A DNA stretch of 64,000 nucleotides from Crambe crambe (GCA_963924555.1 OZ004583.1:9190582-9254581); one strand, 5' to 3'; shown: positions 13,683 to 26,513, numbered from the stretch's first letter. Notes: generated by a model from the letters alone, not told the origin. Numbers and translations are program-made.

Positions 13683-14820
13683 TCCTGCATGGTTGCTGAC
13701 TGCCTTTGATACGTAAAACCTCATCATTGCATTCGAATATTAGAATGCAGTTTTCTTCTTTCAGAGGAAAAAGTTGTGACCTTGCTTATTAGGAGCATAA
13801 TAGTTGTGACCTTCCTTATTAGGAGCATAATAAAACTGTTAACTGTTGACCACAGAAAAGCAAGTGTACTCTGTATGAAGTCCAGTTGACTCCCAGCACC
13901 CCAGTGCAGTCCAGTAGAGTGGGAAGGAGATATTCAATACCTCCTGCACTATGGAAGACAGGTCATGCATGATTACAGATACGGCAAAAAGGAAAAGAAT
14001 TATCCAAACGCATCCCAATGAAAGAAATATGCGGTTAGTAACAAAATCATCACAAGGGCTAATCTAACCCTGCCAGTGGGAACACTAAAACTTAATACTA
14101 CTGAAGAAATGTTGAACCAGAGAAGGTCTTTCTGGTTAAGAAAAGTTTGAACTCTCCATGGCAACAGTCTATATCGCAGAATCTGTTAAAAAGGTTTTTA
14201 TAAGTCCATTAAGTTAGCAAGAGTATCCAGTGACCAACAGTGTCATTGAACTGGTTTAGTTTGTGGAAGTATCTGTGGTTTGTGACAGCTGGAAAGTGGG
14301 GGGGATAAGGTTACAGTGAAAGTGCTAGCAGAGCTGTGTGAGGCCTCACTTCGGGAAGGGCTACCCAACCACTGCATACCTCAGCCGCTACTAAATCACA
14401 CTGGAGAGACAGTCACACAGGCAGGACTTAAAGATATTCCCAATTCACTAATCAGAGCGATTCCTTCCATAATAACCACAACTAAATTAATATTGCTTCC
14501 TCAAAAGAGGATAACCTCTCTAATTAATTCAGCTCGTTCTAAATGTATTGGACTCACAGTTTTATAGGCAATTATAAAGTTGTCATCTTTACAAAATAGA
14601 ATTGTAATGTATTCACCTATGAACATGTGGTATGAACATACGTAACAACTTGATTGCCATGGCAATTTATGGTGCTAATGACACACCTGGTTTGTAATTT
14701 GCAAGTGGTGGGTGGAATAGACCCACTCGTAAGAGTACAAGGTGCAAGCATGGACCCTCACTGACCCAGACACAGAGTTCACCCGACAAGTTCACATCTC
14801 GACTCAGTTCGATTACAAGT

Positions 14821-15045
14821 TTACACTGTCACAATTTCTATGAGAAACAAATTTCCCTGCACTTTGGACCTAAGGAGCCGCTCTTTGAAGCAGCATTTTC
14901 CCAGCCACAATGGAATGATTTGTATTTTTGAGTTGGGTGTGTGAGTCCAGTACAATATACCATGACCCATGTCTTCCTGCTCTGAGCAACTAAACAGCAC
15001 GTTAACACCACCAAGGACAGATAATACCATCAGAAAAGCTGATTT
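14821..15045 (-). CDS. Candidate terminal exon, unrecognised
   Basis: On the minus strand a GGAACAG acceptor at 15046-15052 opens a 74-codon frame ending in a stop at 14821-14823. It contains SEQEDMGHGILYWTHTPNSK and LWLGKCCFKERLLRSKVQGN, with a mixture of charged and hydrophobic residues that looks like real protein. No family is recognised. If real it is the last exon of a minus-strand gene whose upstream exons lie further right. Confidence 0.3.
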   Translation of the reverse strand, partial: KSAFLMVLSVLGGVNVLFSCSEQEDMGHGILYWTHTPNSKIQIIPLWLGKCCFKERLLRSKVQGNLFLIEIVTV

Positions 15046-15059
15046 CTGTTCCAATAACA

Positions 15060-18039
15060 CATCTAATCATTATTAATTTTGGCATAAAAGGATTTTAAGA
15101 ACTGTTTATGAATTATAAGGAAGAATATAGGCTCACTGAGTGGAGAGAAAAAAAAGATTTATACTGACTGGTATAAACATTGCATTCTGCTACATACCAT
15201 ATTAAGAATGACCTTCACCACTATACAATTTTCACAACACAGCCAGCCAAGGCCTGTGGACAACTGGTCTCGGGTTCTGTGGCCAGAAGACTCCATTGAA
15301 ATTAAAAACTAATGTAAATAAGAGTGGGCAAGGTGAAGATATTTGAGCGAGTGGGCAGGGTGGTGATTGAATTAAGAGAGCCATAATTATGGTTTCAATA
15401 ATCCATTTTTCATACCAACACCTTTCAGGTGATAATTTTCTCCTTTTTGGCTTTGAATGAGAGAAAACAAAGGATATATTACGATACTACGGTATTTTAA
15501 AAAAGGAAATATAAGGGTTAGGCAAGCACTTCAAAATAGACAAATCTTAAGTGAATGCGTGTTCTATTTTTTGTCATAAGAAGCGAACTTAATCGTTGCT
15601 ATGGAAAAGATATAACACTTTTCAGACAATAAGCATGTGCCCGTGGCAAGGATTGACGCATACATGGTCTGAGATTCAGCTAGAGAGAATTCACATGGTC
15701 CAGCCTCCACAATGAATCACATAGAGAGATAAGGGAAACAGATTCACCTCAAGGCAGCTATGCCAAGAATCCCTAGTCAGCCTATGAATCTGGGAGATTT
15801 TAGGAGGAGTGGATCAGGATTTAACGACAACCTGCAGCAGATTATCACTCGTAAATCAACTTAATGATTACTTAATAGTCTTAGAATAACTCATCAAGGA
15901 CTAGGAGCATATTCATAGTTCACTTAGCGACCTTATTTGGCAACTTGTTGACTGAACCGATAAACATTTAACGTCATTGCTCTAATCAAATCACTCCACA
16001 CACTTCTTAAACAGCTAACGTCATTCCTTTAATCAAACCACTCCACACACTTTTGAAATGTGAAGAGTTATCAGAGGAATCAGATATTTCCCTTCCTCTG
16101 ACAAATTGAATTAAAGTGTAAAAAAAATAACGTCCAGGTTTCAAAACGGATCTCAAGAGTACACTAATTGGTAAGTGAAGCAGAGATCAACAAAACATAG
16201 ATGTCTGATCACTGTACCATTTGTTACATGAGCACTGGTAGGGTACTTTATCAATAGAACACAATATTTACATAGGTCCTGAGGCTATACAAGATTACAA
16301 TATTGAATGATATATTCAAGCCTGAAGGCATCACATTATAAGATCATATGACTTGCCATAGGAAGAGAGAGAGGACTCATGATGAAATTCATGATATAAA
16401 ACTAACTACCTGGAAGGATTAAAGAACTTAGCCTAGTTATTCATAAGTAGCAGACAACCCCTACACGATACCAACATCCAAGAGAAAGGGTGCATGAATA
16501 CGTTCCGCCAATGACACACGATAAAACCATCACATATCACTGCCACTGCACACACACATACATACATACATACATACATACATACATACATACATACACA
16601 CATATACAGGATACATGAAACATTCTTCTCACAATAACATTAGCACTAGACAAGGAAGTCCGAGCTCCAACCATAACTGAAGGTACAGGCTATTAAGTTA
16701 TAATTAGAGATGATGTAATCTGGAGGAGTGGCCCGCAGGCATTTAGGGTGGGGGGCCCCTAGGGGTTAGACTGCCTGCTAAGCAAACGGGCCACTCAGAC
16801 TGTAAATGAATTAGCAAGTGATTAATTAGATCATGTGTGGTAGGCATATCAAATTGGAAAACACAATCAGTTGTTGGCAACAGATAGTGGACGGGTGCAG
16901 AGGACAGAGAGGGGCAGTTAGTCGTTATGTGCGGTACGCAAGGGTTAATTGATTGCGAATAAATGAGCAGTGAAAGTTCAGATTCTCTATAAGAGGTGGA
17001 TTACTGTTAGGATGGTGGGAGGGAAACATTCAGTCTGTTGACCATTATAGAGGCAGCGCCAGTAGTAGACCAATGAAAATGTAATTTTTATTTATGCCAA
17101 TTAATGCACAAGTAACTGCATTCCTTACACTTCACTTTTGGCCAGACAGTCTGGAGGAATCAGGATCATTAAATCTAATACTGTCACACTATTTCAACAT
17201 TGACCGTTTATGATGAGGTCAGAGAGAGGAGACATCGTGAGATAATCACAGACTTTCAGTACAGCCAAAATTAACACCCGATTTCGAGAAATCACATTCC
17301 TTAACTAAAGAAGGCATCCATAAAGCCATCTCTAGCTCAAGGGGGCATCCATAAAGCCATGTTCCTTGCTCTAGCTCTGAACTGTCTATGATGCCTTAAT
17401 AAAGGCAATCCACATATGTATAACGTTATGAGGATATCAGAACACCTCTATCAGAAACAGTAATTGCCATTCAAGGCTCTACTACCATCAAGAAACCAGC
17501 TGAGGCCTCACTGAAATTGAATTTTCATGCTATTTTTAACTAAGGACAAAGGCGGTCTGTTCTATTCAGTGGGTGCATGGTATTTTTGATTTTAAGATTT
17601 CAATGGAACATGATTAAAGTCACTGTAGAAAAGACTTTATTAATAACAATATGAAAAGAAAACAAGAGTAATTTTGTTTTTGAGATTTCGATCGGACATG
17701 ATTAAAAGTCACTGTTCAAAATAACAATATGAAACAGTGCTGATTCTACATTGAGGGCTTCAGTTGGCAGGGGATGAGGTGAAGCTACAAAAAATGACTT
17801 CACTGCTTGAGAACAGCAGGAACAATAGAGGAACATGACCATAACATGGTCAGTTACAACAGGACAGTAAACAGGAAGCTATAAAGCTGGATGGAAAACT
17901 GAAGGGACAAGGAGATACAGAAGGATTAACAGGGTCTTGTCAACTGTGAATAGATTGCTGACAAGAGGAGGCCTTAAAGTGAATGCTAGAATACAAGGTA
18001 CTCACATCACATCAGTACTCCACTCAATGACCTTATTGG

Positions 18040-18040
<1 letters not shown>
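15060..18040. other. Region without a clear gene
   Basis: Low-complexity AT-rich DNA. I see an ATAC microsatellite at about 16556-16600 but no coding segment, RNA gene or mobile-element protein that I can support. Confidence 0.6.

Positions 18041-18042
<2 letters not shown>

Positions 18043-18099
<57 letters not shown>
18043..18099 (+). repeat. (CT)n microsatellite
   Basis: About 27 CT units. It creates artificial SLSLSL or RERERE reading frames, which are not genes. Confidence 0.95.
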
Positions 18100-18103
<4 letters not shown>

Positions 18104-18137
18104 CTACCAGGTATACTCCATTGCAATAAGTATCATT

Positions 18138-18325
18138 CCCCAGGGATGTGGGGAGGTCAGAGTCCTCTATAACAAGGTCCTGGTCACTCCATTGCAGCTG
18201 GACAATAACCTTGTCTCCCCCCCAGGGATGTGGGGAGGCCAAAGTCCCCTATAACAAGGTCCTGGTCACCCCATTACAGCTGGACAATAACCTCGTCCCC
18301 CCCAGGGACATGGGGAGGTCAGACC
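18138..18325 (+). repeat. 81-bp tandem repeat, 2.3 copies
   Basis: Two full copies and a partial third of a unit that starts CCCAGGGATGTGGGGAGG and contains CTATAACAAGGTCCTGGTCA. The unit length is near 81 bp. The copies differ by a few bases. A plus-strand frame of 128 codons (18148-18534) runs through it and could be exonic, but no family is recognised. Confidence 0.8.
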
Positions 18326-20114
18326 CTTACAATTTACCAGTCAGACTAGTGGAACAGCTAATGGCAGATGATGTCGAGCTAATGGAAAGGGAAAGCAATT
18401 GTATCTGTAAAAGACTCAACCGGACCTACCAAAGATTCCTTGCACACATCTCCCAGTCTAAACCTTTCCCTCTTCCAATAATAGTGTTGGGTGGGTGGGT
18501 GGTGGGTGGGTGGACACACCTGCACATACCATAATTATACAGAAGAAGAGGGAAAGAGCACCAGGCAGCCGCCATATATGGAAGAGGGGAGAGATGCAGC
18601 TGCCATATATGGAGAGAGGCAGCTGCCATATATGGAAGAGGGAAAGAGAGACACATTTGCTATACTGCAAGTTGGTTGTGGAGAATAATTTGCCTATGGT
18701 TTACACAATTGCATAGATTGCATAGGTCATGAAAGCCACTGCCTTCCATCCAGGCCCATCCTGAAATTTTACAGGGTGCTTAGGGGATGTGAAGACCACA
18801 TCCCGTAGGAAGTGGTCACCAGAGGGACATCCCATAGGAAGTGGTCACCAGAGGGAAACCAAGTGGAACTGAGTAGCCATATTAGGAGGGACCAGTCAAG
18901 TGGACCAGTGATTGGTGGTTGGTGCAAGTCCTCAGTGGTGAGTTGCTGGAATGTGCTGGTTATCATAAAGACACCAATCAAGCTCACCACTAAAACAACT
19001 GAGGGTATTCTTTCCAACCTCTCCTCCATACAGTGTAACAGAAGACTTATATAACAATACTGCAGGGTGTTAGAGAACCACTCTGATGGGACCCATTCTT
19101 CTTTCATGTGGTTAAAACAATATATTTTAATAGCCACAAGAACATCAAATCCTTTAATGTGGTATTCAAGCACCGCTCTAATCAGTTTCACTGGGGAAAA
19201 CCGGAACCTCTATTACAGTGTCCAACATTGATCAGCTTATTTTCCTAAATAGAATTAACAGTATGGTTCAGTTCTTTCAAAAACTTCCCTAATGTTGTAT
19301 TGTGCTCCTGAAATATAGAGTTCATATAATTCACTATTAAAAATAACTTTGCCATTATCCACTGCCATACATTCTGTGGAAGTGAAAAAGGATTTATTGA
19401 TAACATATCAAATGACATGAATGCCCAGCCTCAGCCAGACCTGACTCAAAGCACAGTACACACGTATGTTGTCCCGCATGTACCAACATGTTCCTAGCAT
19501 GTACCAACACACATGACAGGGGACAAAGTATCGATGGGGAATACAGCACACCTAACAATAGAGGACAGTACAGGTCAAACAATACTCAATATTGTCCTGA
19601 AACAATACCAGCACACACATGCATGCCAGAAGCTGCTTGTTCCGTGACAAATGTCTGCCTATCAAAGAAGCCCCTTCTTGCCTCATACTGTCCACACAGG
19701 CAGGAGGCATGGGGACATGACATAAAAACTGTCTAGCAGGGAGGAATTCTTGGCAGTGGAGACCATCCTTAATCATACACTTCACTTACCTATGTATCAC
19801 TCTTCATAATAATTAATTTTAATACAATGAAACCTGTATTAAGAGACCATTCTAATCAGAAACCACTTCTCCTTAAAACCACTGGTTTATGTCCCAATAG
19901 TGCTTGTACCACCTCCATCCTTTTGGTGGTCAAGAGATGGTCACTAAATCATTGATCACTGTAATGTGAATCCTTTACTAAAGGGGTACTTGTACACTCT
20001 ATCTATCATTAGAAGAACCTGTACAATATACATCCATTAGAATTCCCTATCAGATAGCAACTATGCTATACCTGAGACAAGACTTAATGAGTCTGCACAT
20101 AATTATGGTACAAC
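18326..20114. other. Region without a clear gene
   Basis: The longest open frame is a 140-codon minus-strand frame (18769-19191) with no recognised domain, no ATG at its start and overlapping plus-strand frames. I do not call it a gene. Sequence near 19195-19220 and 19828-19960 contains GAACCTCT/GAAACCTGT-type ends resembling the MITEs described below. Confidence 0.5.
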
Positions 20115-20365
20115 TCACTCTTCAGATTTTTTGATGATTTTCTTTTTTCTTGGTCTCCCTCGTTTCCTGACTTTGCCATCTACTCCCGTCTCTCGGCAGT
20201 AGACCTCCACTGCACTGCCACACTAATACAAAAGAGGGAGAGAGAGAGAGAATATTCGTATATGCATATGCATGGAGTACTCGCACGTGTCCCTACCATA
20301 GCAACAAAGTCTTCATTGCTGGAACAAAACAGGTCTTCCAATCTTGAAGGCTCTAGTAAGTCGGG
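20115..20365 (-). CDS. C-terminal exons of an AT-hook protein (partial)
   Basis: Two minus-strand exons fit together. Exon 20297-20365 follows a CTCTAG acceptor and encodes 23 residues beginning PDLLEPSRLEDLFCSSNEDF; it ends at a GTAGGG donor in phase 0. Exon 20115-20222 follows a TATTAG acceptor and reads CGSAVEVYCRETG, then KRGRPRKKK, then a stop. The RGRP core flanked by lysines is an AT-hook, a minor-groove DNA-binding motif that also works as a nuclear localisation signal, so a chromatin or nuclear role is likely. The 5' part of the gene should lie further right on the minus strand; the exon at 24864-24924 may belong to it, but this is unproven. The protein itself is not recognised. Confidence 0.45.
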
Positions 20366-20895
20366 CTAGAGAAGAGAGAGAGAGAGAGAGACTTTTGTGG
20401 ATGGGTTCTAGTAGAGAGACTTTAATACCTACACTAATAATAATAATTTACACTCTATTCTGAGGTTTGAGTGTTTGGTTTCTTGCCTATTGAGGTTTGG
20501 TTAGTGGCCATTGGTTGGTTATGATAGATTGCACTTGCTTGTGGCCAGTATAATACACCCCATTACCCCAGCCAGCCACCCCAGACATTGTCAAGGCTGC
20601 CCCAGAGGGCATCAACCAACGCTCTTTTTTTTTTACATTGACGACCATTACCAGACTGATTAGCAGGTAGTCACATGATATGATACAGGTAGTCATATGA
20701 TATGATACAGGTAGTCACTAATTAAGTAATTATATCCCATCTGTACACAGTTGTAAGGGGATGGAAAAGGGGGAACAATAAAAGGAAGACCTTGTAACCA
20801 CTTCCACTCAACATTAACTCTTACATCATGGCTAGCGCTAAATTGAATATTGATTTAACTGTACTGACACAATACGAGTCACTTGTCACACATAT

Positions 20896-20993
20896 AGCTG
20901 CCGGTGAGTGGTCACACGCACTTGGTCAAGCCAGGATGCCTGTGCACTAAGCAGGCACTATGAGCCAGTGCTGACAAAACCTCCTGATCCTGT
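20896..20993 (+). repeat. SINE-like dispersed repeat, copy 1
   Basis: This stretch matches 24268-24350 at high identity, sharing AGCTGCCG-TGAGTGGTCA, TGGTCAAGCCAGGA, CTAAGCAGGCACT and CAGTGCTG blocks. No tRNA-like module follows this copy, suggesting truncation. Confidence 0.7.
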
Positions 20994-23900
20994 GTCCTGG
21001 ATAACTCTGGACCGATATTATAGTTAGCTATGAGTGTCGACAGCCACTGTCTGTGAGTTTATTTCTCTGAATTACAGACACACCAATGCACACACGTCAC
21101 CAGTTTCCCCATGCAGGTCAGATCACAAGGTATTGGGTTGTAAATAGAATCAAGCCTAATGCTAACGGCAGGTGTTGCTGATACATGACACGACAAAACC
21201 TTATCATGTAGTCTATCCCTGGGCATCATCATGGAATCACCTTCTACTTTCTAACCTGCCCAAGATCTAACCAAATAAAATTCCAACCCATAGACAGAAG
21301 AGTGAAATCACTGCTATGAACAGAGCATCTGTGAGATCACAGCCCTTTCACATCCTTTACCCATTCCCACCCCCACCACTGCAAGCACCACTAGCACTAT
21401 AGGATAATGAGGTCATACATTAGATGTGACCTTTCCAACAGCTGCTCAATGAAAACTATGATAATGAATTGATGAAGAGCTAGACCAGGGGACCAGATTA
21501 ATGAGACATGACCTTTCCAGCAGGCTACTCAGTGGAACTTTGAATGGAGCCAGGAAGTCTAGCTTAGAGCAGTGGACAAAGGAGGCAACCTTTCATGGCT
21601 TGCCTATCACAAGCATAATGATGCACCCTAATGCTAATGGTGCACCCTAATGCACCCACCCCTAATGCTAATGGTGGACCACCTACAGGCAATCAGGCCA
21701 GTTGGTCAGGACTAGCCCTGTCCATTAATTATTGCAATCTCAATTTCAATTTCCAATCCTGGTGAAATATGATACATGCTCCATTGCTAGCTAATAGCTG
21801 GCTAGCTAGGCTTCAGAATGACCAGTTTCATTTAGGGGGAGAGGCATTTGTTTTCCCCTCCTAACTGGAGTTGACAGTAAGTAGTAGGGACATGCAAATT
21901 ATGCCTGGCATAGTTTTGGGTATAATGCAGGGGTTGGCAGATATGGAGGTATTGATGTCGACTCTTGAGTTCCTTTGTATAAACTGCTAAATTAGAGTAG
22001 CCACCTACGTAATTGGTGGTGGTAACAAAAAAAAAACTGTCTTCTGTTGCTGTTTTCTTTACTAAAATTAATGTTCCAGCAAACTAACTTGCTACTGATA
22101 AAATTATGATTTTCTTATCAATTTTTTAAAGCATAATAGGCATTTTTGTTGAGCATAATAGGGCAGGGGTTCTGGCATTGGAGCATAGCATAATAGAGAA
22201 GAATAATTTGCATGTCTCTAATAAGAGTAGACAATGCCCCTCCACAGTTTCCATATAAATGTCTTTGGCCCCTGGACAATTTTTGAAATGAAAGCCCGAC
22301 TAATCCATATTATTCTCAAAGAAAGGCAAATACTTCAAAGTCAGTGAGTGTTCAGAAGATCTGTGAACTTATTAATCCAACATTAGTGCTTCATCTTGCT
22401 CCCATGAAGCCGGTAGGTCAAGCCTTTGCTTCACATGCATTCCTGTGTGACCACCAACTGCGTCACAGATAACCAGAAAAAGTACACCTGCAACTTCCCA
22501 ATTCCCGGCAACTCAGGGGTCCTGGGAAAGCCGGGTATCCAAAACCACCCCACTACACACACAAGCCCGACCAATGCCCAGCACACAAACCATTACCTTC
22601 CACACCAGTCATTACCTCCTAGTACAAATACTAGAAATTTATGCTATAAAAACTGGCCATGTGGTTGAAAAAATACATATTTTTCTGAAATATCCAGTAC
22701 AGTTGTGATGGAGGTACCATGAAAGCTATTCCTTGGAGGCACCAGCTCAGCAGTTAGTGGGTTTCTCCAGAAATGTGTGTTACTCACAGAAGATGAGCTG
22801 ACCACTAGCACCAAAGAAAGGCACTGAAGAATACCCAACACTCTCAGTCATTGTTATGAACTTCGATTCAATCTTTCTGCAAGCAGCCAGCTGTCTTATT
22901 GAACAGATAATTTCAGGACACTAAATTCTCAGGAGAGTACAATACCTCTCACCAAACCTTTAACAAGACATGGAACCTTGAGTTCTAGTCCTGTACAGAG
23001 CAGGGTATAAATTATGACTTCATTTCTTCAAATGTTATGGGGATATTGATCTATCAGCTGACTCCATGGTAACCAGTCAGTGGTACAGGCTATAGGACCA
23101 ACAGAAACAAGTCATGTGACTTCAAAAATCAGAATTGACCAACACAATGGTGTCAGCATGACTCCTCAGTGTTGCAACTAGGGCTACCACATACACTGTC
23201 AATATTTAGAGAGAAAAGCACCACTTCAGAGAGATCCAAAGACCTCTTCATTTTGACCCAAGAATGTATTGCATTGCTGGTTAATTTAACAGTGTTGACA
23301 GTCAGTCCTATTATGTTGGAGAATAAGACCACCTGCTGGATTATGTCATAAACTATTCAATTTTAAGCAGCTCCGGTAGTCCATTTCCTCTTCATATAAT
23401 TCATTTCTCTTTCTCTGGATACACCTAGTTGAACTATAGAATACCTACTGAAGTTTGGACTGCATAAGCATGCATGCTCAAAACCATGCTCAAAAATCAT
23501 TTCTTAAATCATTTCTTCTGCCCGTATTTTAAATTATTAATACTGTGACAATAATTTCCTATTGTAACAGTCAAAGTTTGATAAAATTCAAATTGAAAAT
23601 GTATCTCATCTGTAAATACCTCTCAACTATAGAGCTGTATTGTAGTACATCAGACAACTGGCGCCACTCTACAGCCGCCACCTCCACCACAGGAATGTTA
23701 ATCCACTATGCAACCTAAAAATCCCATTTTACTCTACACACTGTGACAGTCAATGGAGCTGTTCTAATTTAATGGCTTGCCAACTCTGAGGCGTTGATGC
23801 AGGGAAAAGCTCCCTTACTTTATTAAAAATGATGTTATATCCTACTTTCAAATCCAAGATCAAGAGGTGTTGAAGCACCCTTACTCCATATACTCCATTT

Positions 23901-24267
23901 AAAAATGATGCAATGATGTCTATATCCTCCGACTGCCTAATTTCAACTCCTCAAATTCCTTCTCACTGCATGTACATGTGGCATGTGTGTCCAATGGAAC
24001 TGCATATGGACTGCATGAGACATCCCATCACATGCATAAGGTCATGTCAGGAGTGAGATCACTATAGAGACCACCAAGAGCTACCACATATCACATGTCA
24101 TGTACATGTACATGCAATGTACATGTAATGCATGGTGTGACATGTCCACAGTGACACATGAACACACTCAATTACCCATAGGCATCACCTTCATATAAGC
24201 ACTTGTAACAATTCCAGCTAGTCACCAATCCATACATGTACATGCAAATGCAAAATGTGAATCATCT

Positions 24268-24450
24268 AGCTGCCGCTGAGTGGTCATGCGCACCTGGTCA
24301 AGCCAGGACTAAGCAGGCACTGTGAGTCAGTGCTGGCAACCTCCTGGAGTCTGGTGAAAAGGATGGATAAACACCATATGTCACTGGTGGGACTCGAACT
24401 CACGGTCTCCCGCTTACAAGCCCAGAGTGCAAACCACTCACCCAGTGACT
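24268..24450 (-). repeat. SINE-like dispersed repeat with tRNA-like module, copy 2
   Basis: The left part matches the copy at 20896-20993. The adjoining 24380-24449, read on the minus strand, resembles a tRNA: the 7-8 terminal bases GTCACTGG and CCAGTGAC pair, there is a D-arm-like GAGT...ACTC, and a B-box-like GAGTTCGAGTCCCACC. The anticodon stem does not pair well, so it is not called a functional tRNA. A tRNA-derived SINE with internal polymerase III boxes is the best reading. Confidence 0.5.
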
Positions 24451-24462
24451 CCACACATCAAT

Positions 24463-24522
24463 ACATACATACATATATACATACATACATACATACATAC
24501 ATACATACATACATACATACAA
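24463..24522 (+). repeat. (ATAC)n microsatellite
   Basis: A run of ATAC units of about 60 bp, directly abutting the SINE-like element, a position where SINE tails often carry microsatellites. Confidence 0.9.
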
Positions 24523-24863
24523 GGCCTGGGAGTAAGACCATATCTAGCACAGCACCATTGAGGGGGCTCTGTTACTGCCACTCCCCTGGAGATGGCTGCT
24601 CTGGGAAGGATTACTGACAACAGACACTCCATAGAGTGGACCTTGGTGACTGGTTGCTGAGTTAGGTAGGAAGAATGGGAGATGAAGAGAGTTTAGTTCA
24701 AAGCTATACTGTTGCTTTGAAGTGACTAAATATTGAGAGTCATCTGAGACAATATTGAGCCTCATAACCAAATGTTACCATGACAATACACAAATCATTG
24801 TACTACAATAGTGGCCTTAAAATCTTAATCTTTTAAATAAGAAGTGTGGGGGAAGAGACTCAC

Positions 24864-24924
24864 CTTATGCCGAGATGCAAAACTATGTCTTGCCTTCACC
24901 ACCTTTACAGGCACTGTTAAGATG
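24864..24924 (-). CDS. Candidate internal exon, unrecognised
   Basis: On the minus strand a very long (CT)n tract forms a polypyrimidine-rich acceptor ending in CTAG. It is followed by a 61-nt open stretch reading ILTVPVKVVKARHSFASRHK and a perfect GTGAGT donor. Both splice signals are strong, but the product is not recognised. Confidence 0.35.
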
Positions 24925-24925
24925 C

Positions 24926-24997
<72 letters not shown>
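24926..24997 (+). repeat. (AG)n microsatellite
   Basis: About 36 AG units, read as (CT)n on the minus strand, directly upstream of the candidate exon at 24864-24924, where it could act as a polypyrimidine tract. Confidence 0.95.
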
Positions 24998-24999
<2 letters not shown>

Positions 25000-26353
25000 T
25001 AATTGTTTTTCCTAAAGAATGAAGCATTTTCCACCACAACCACAGAGAACTAAAGCCTATGAACCAACTAGACCAGACCAGCCCAACACAACACCTGCAC
25101 CATGGGCCACAAGTCCACCATAACCACCGACCAACAGCCACACAACCATGCTAACTCATTAGTCACCCACAATCACCAAGGCCATCTATAGGCTTACATT
25201 CTGGTCAATATTGAAAAATCTATTCTGCTAAAAAATTAATCTTGGAGAAGCCCATTATGAGATGTACATTTCAACCAAGAGGAAGCAGTTACTGCACAGC
25301 TCTGAATAGATCACAAGAGCCCACCATAAAGGATGTCAAAATACTCATCTGAATAATATGAGATCACTACAGCCACTCTAAAGAAGGACTTCACCAACCT
25401 GCAGGCATAACAAAAAAATAACCCTCCCTCCAGCTTAACCACAAATTGCTATCTTCCACCACAAAGAGGCGGACCTTCCAAGGACTGGCTAGGCCACAGC
25501 AACAAGAAATCAAGTCTACAGGGCACCCAGACTGGTAAACACACACCCCACAAGCAAAGGGAAGAGGAGGGACTTAAAGGACAAGAAGAAAACCATAATC
25601 CCTGCCACTCACAGCCCTCACCATAGGGACACTCCCTCCCTCCCTCCCTCAGGGCACACTCTGAGGACACCCTCAGGACACACTCTGGGGACACCCTAAG
25701 GATAGAATGGAGCAGCTACTGTAGATTTCAGGATGGTTGTCAGTAAGAAATGAGAAATAGGTAGTGGTGTAAACCATAGGACAAACTGTATCCACCTATT
25801 CCCCTAACCTTCCTGACAACCAACCTGCAATGGACAGTACAAATTCAATCCAAAAACAGAAGATAATTCTAAGCAAACAAGAGAACAATGAACTGCCTTA
25901 TACTCTCACAACACACACACACTTCCACTAGACCTGGTGTGTAACCTGCCCACACAACACTACAGCCACTATACTATTTTATGTACGATAATATACTATA
26001 ATATACTATAATATACTATTTATGTTACGATAGGCTCATAAAAATCAAAACAGTAAAATTAAGTGCTGGAGTGTATATGGAGGCATGAATGAAATTCACA
26101 GAAATACATTCTTTGCCAACAACTTTAATGTTGGTACAAATGTATGATAGGACACTAATCTCAAGTTTGGCAGGAAACCAGATTTTTTGAGTTGAGTTGG
26201 AGACTAACCATTCAGAGATGATTTCCAGAAGATGCAACTCAAGTGGCAATAGGACACACCCTGACACTAACCAGGGAAGAGGGAGTTAACCAAAAAAAAT
26301 GTACCAAAATGTCAAAAAAAGGCACTTAAAAAGTGGAGCTAGTGGAATAATTA

Positions 26354-26513
26354 CAGAGGACCCTCACTAATTTAATCCGACAAATCTCATGGCTATTTTG
26401 AGGTGCATTAAATGGAAACTAGAAAGTGGTCCATGCATTCACTAATCCGAATCCTTCACTAATCAAAAATAAAATTTAATGGGGTCTGGTCCCAAGCCAT
26501 TGAGGGTCCACTG
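26354..26513. mobile_element. Pogo/Tigger-like MITE (160 bp)
   Basis: The element starts CAGAGGACCCTC and ends GAGGGTCCACTG, so its ends are near-perfect inverted repeats. A TA dinucleotide lies on each side (26352-26353 and 26514-26515), the expected target-site duplication of Tc1/mariner/pogo elements. It encodes no protein and would depend on a transposase elsewhere. Confidence 0.7.

Larger units (their letters stand above)
8650..14800. other. Region without a clear gene
   Basis: AT-rich sequence with short scattered reading frames. One segment at about 9250-9421 (minus) follows a GGCTAG acceptor, reads ASPRKGHPNTRRQCFAKVCQ and meets a GTGTTT donor, so it may be an exon. Others at 13150-13300 (minus) and 14316-14566 (plus) are open but unsupported. 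ATAC/ATGT tetranucleotide repeats lie at about 12546-12566, 13071-13100 and 13337-13377. A Y-rich GCTCGCCCCATGGTTACTGA repeat lies at 13560-13690. Confidence 0.55.
20366..24862. other. Intron-like or intergenic DNA with SINE-like copies
   Basis: No firm exon is seen. Two related repeats lie at about 20896-20993 and 24268-24350. A minus-strand open frame at 22644-22841 is protein-like but unsupported by splice sites. Confidence 0.5.

Noticed and set aside
18769-19191. 140-codon minus-strand open frame
   Set aside because: No recognised domain, no ATG at its start, overlapping open plus-strand frame and short internal DNA repeats; more likely chance.
24380-24449. Functional tRNA gene
   Set aside because: Ends and B box fit, but the anticodon stem does not pair and the module is attached to a dispersed repeat; called SINE-like instead.
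24463-24522. CRISPR-like or other regularly spaced repeats
   Set aside because: All regular repeats seen are microsatellites or contiguous minisatellites without unique spacers, in a eukaryotic genome.
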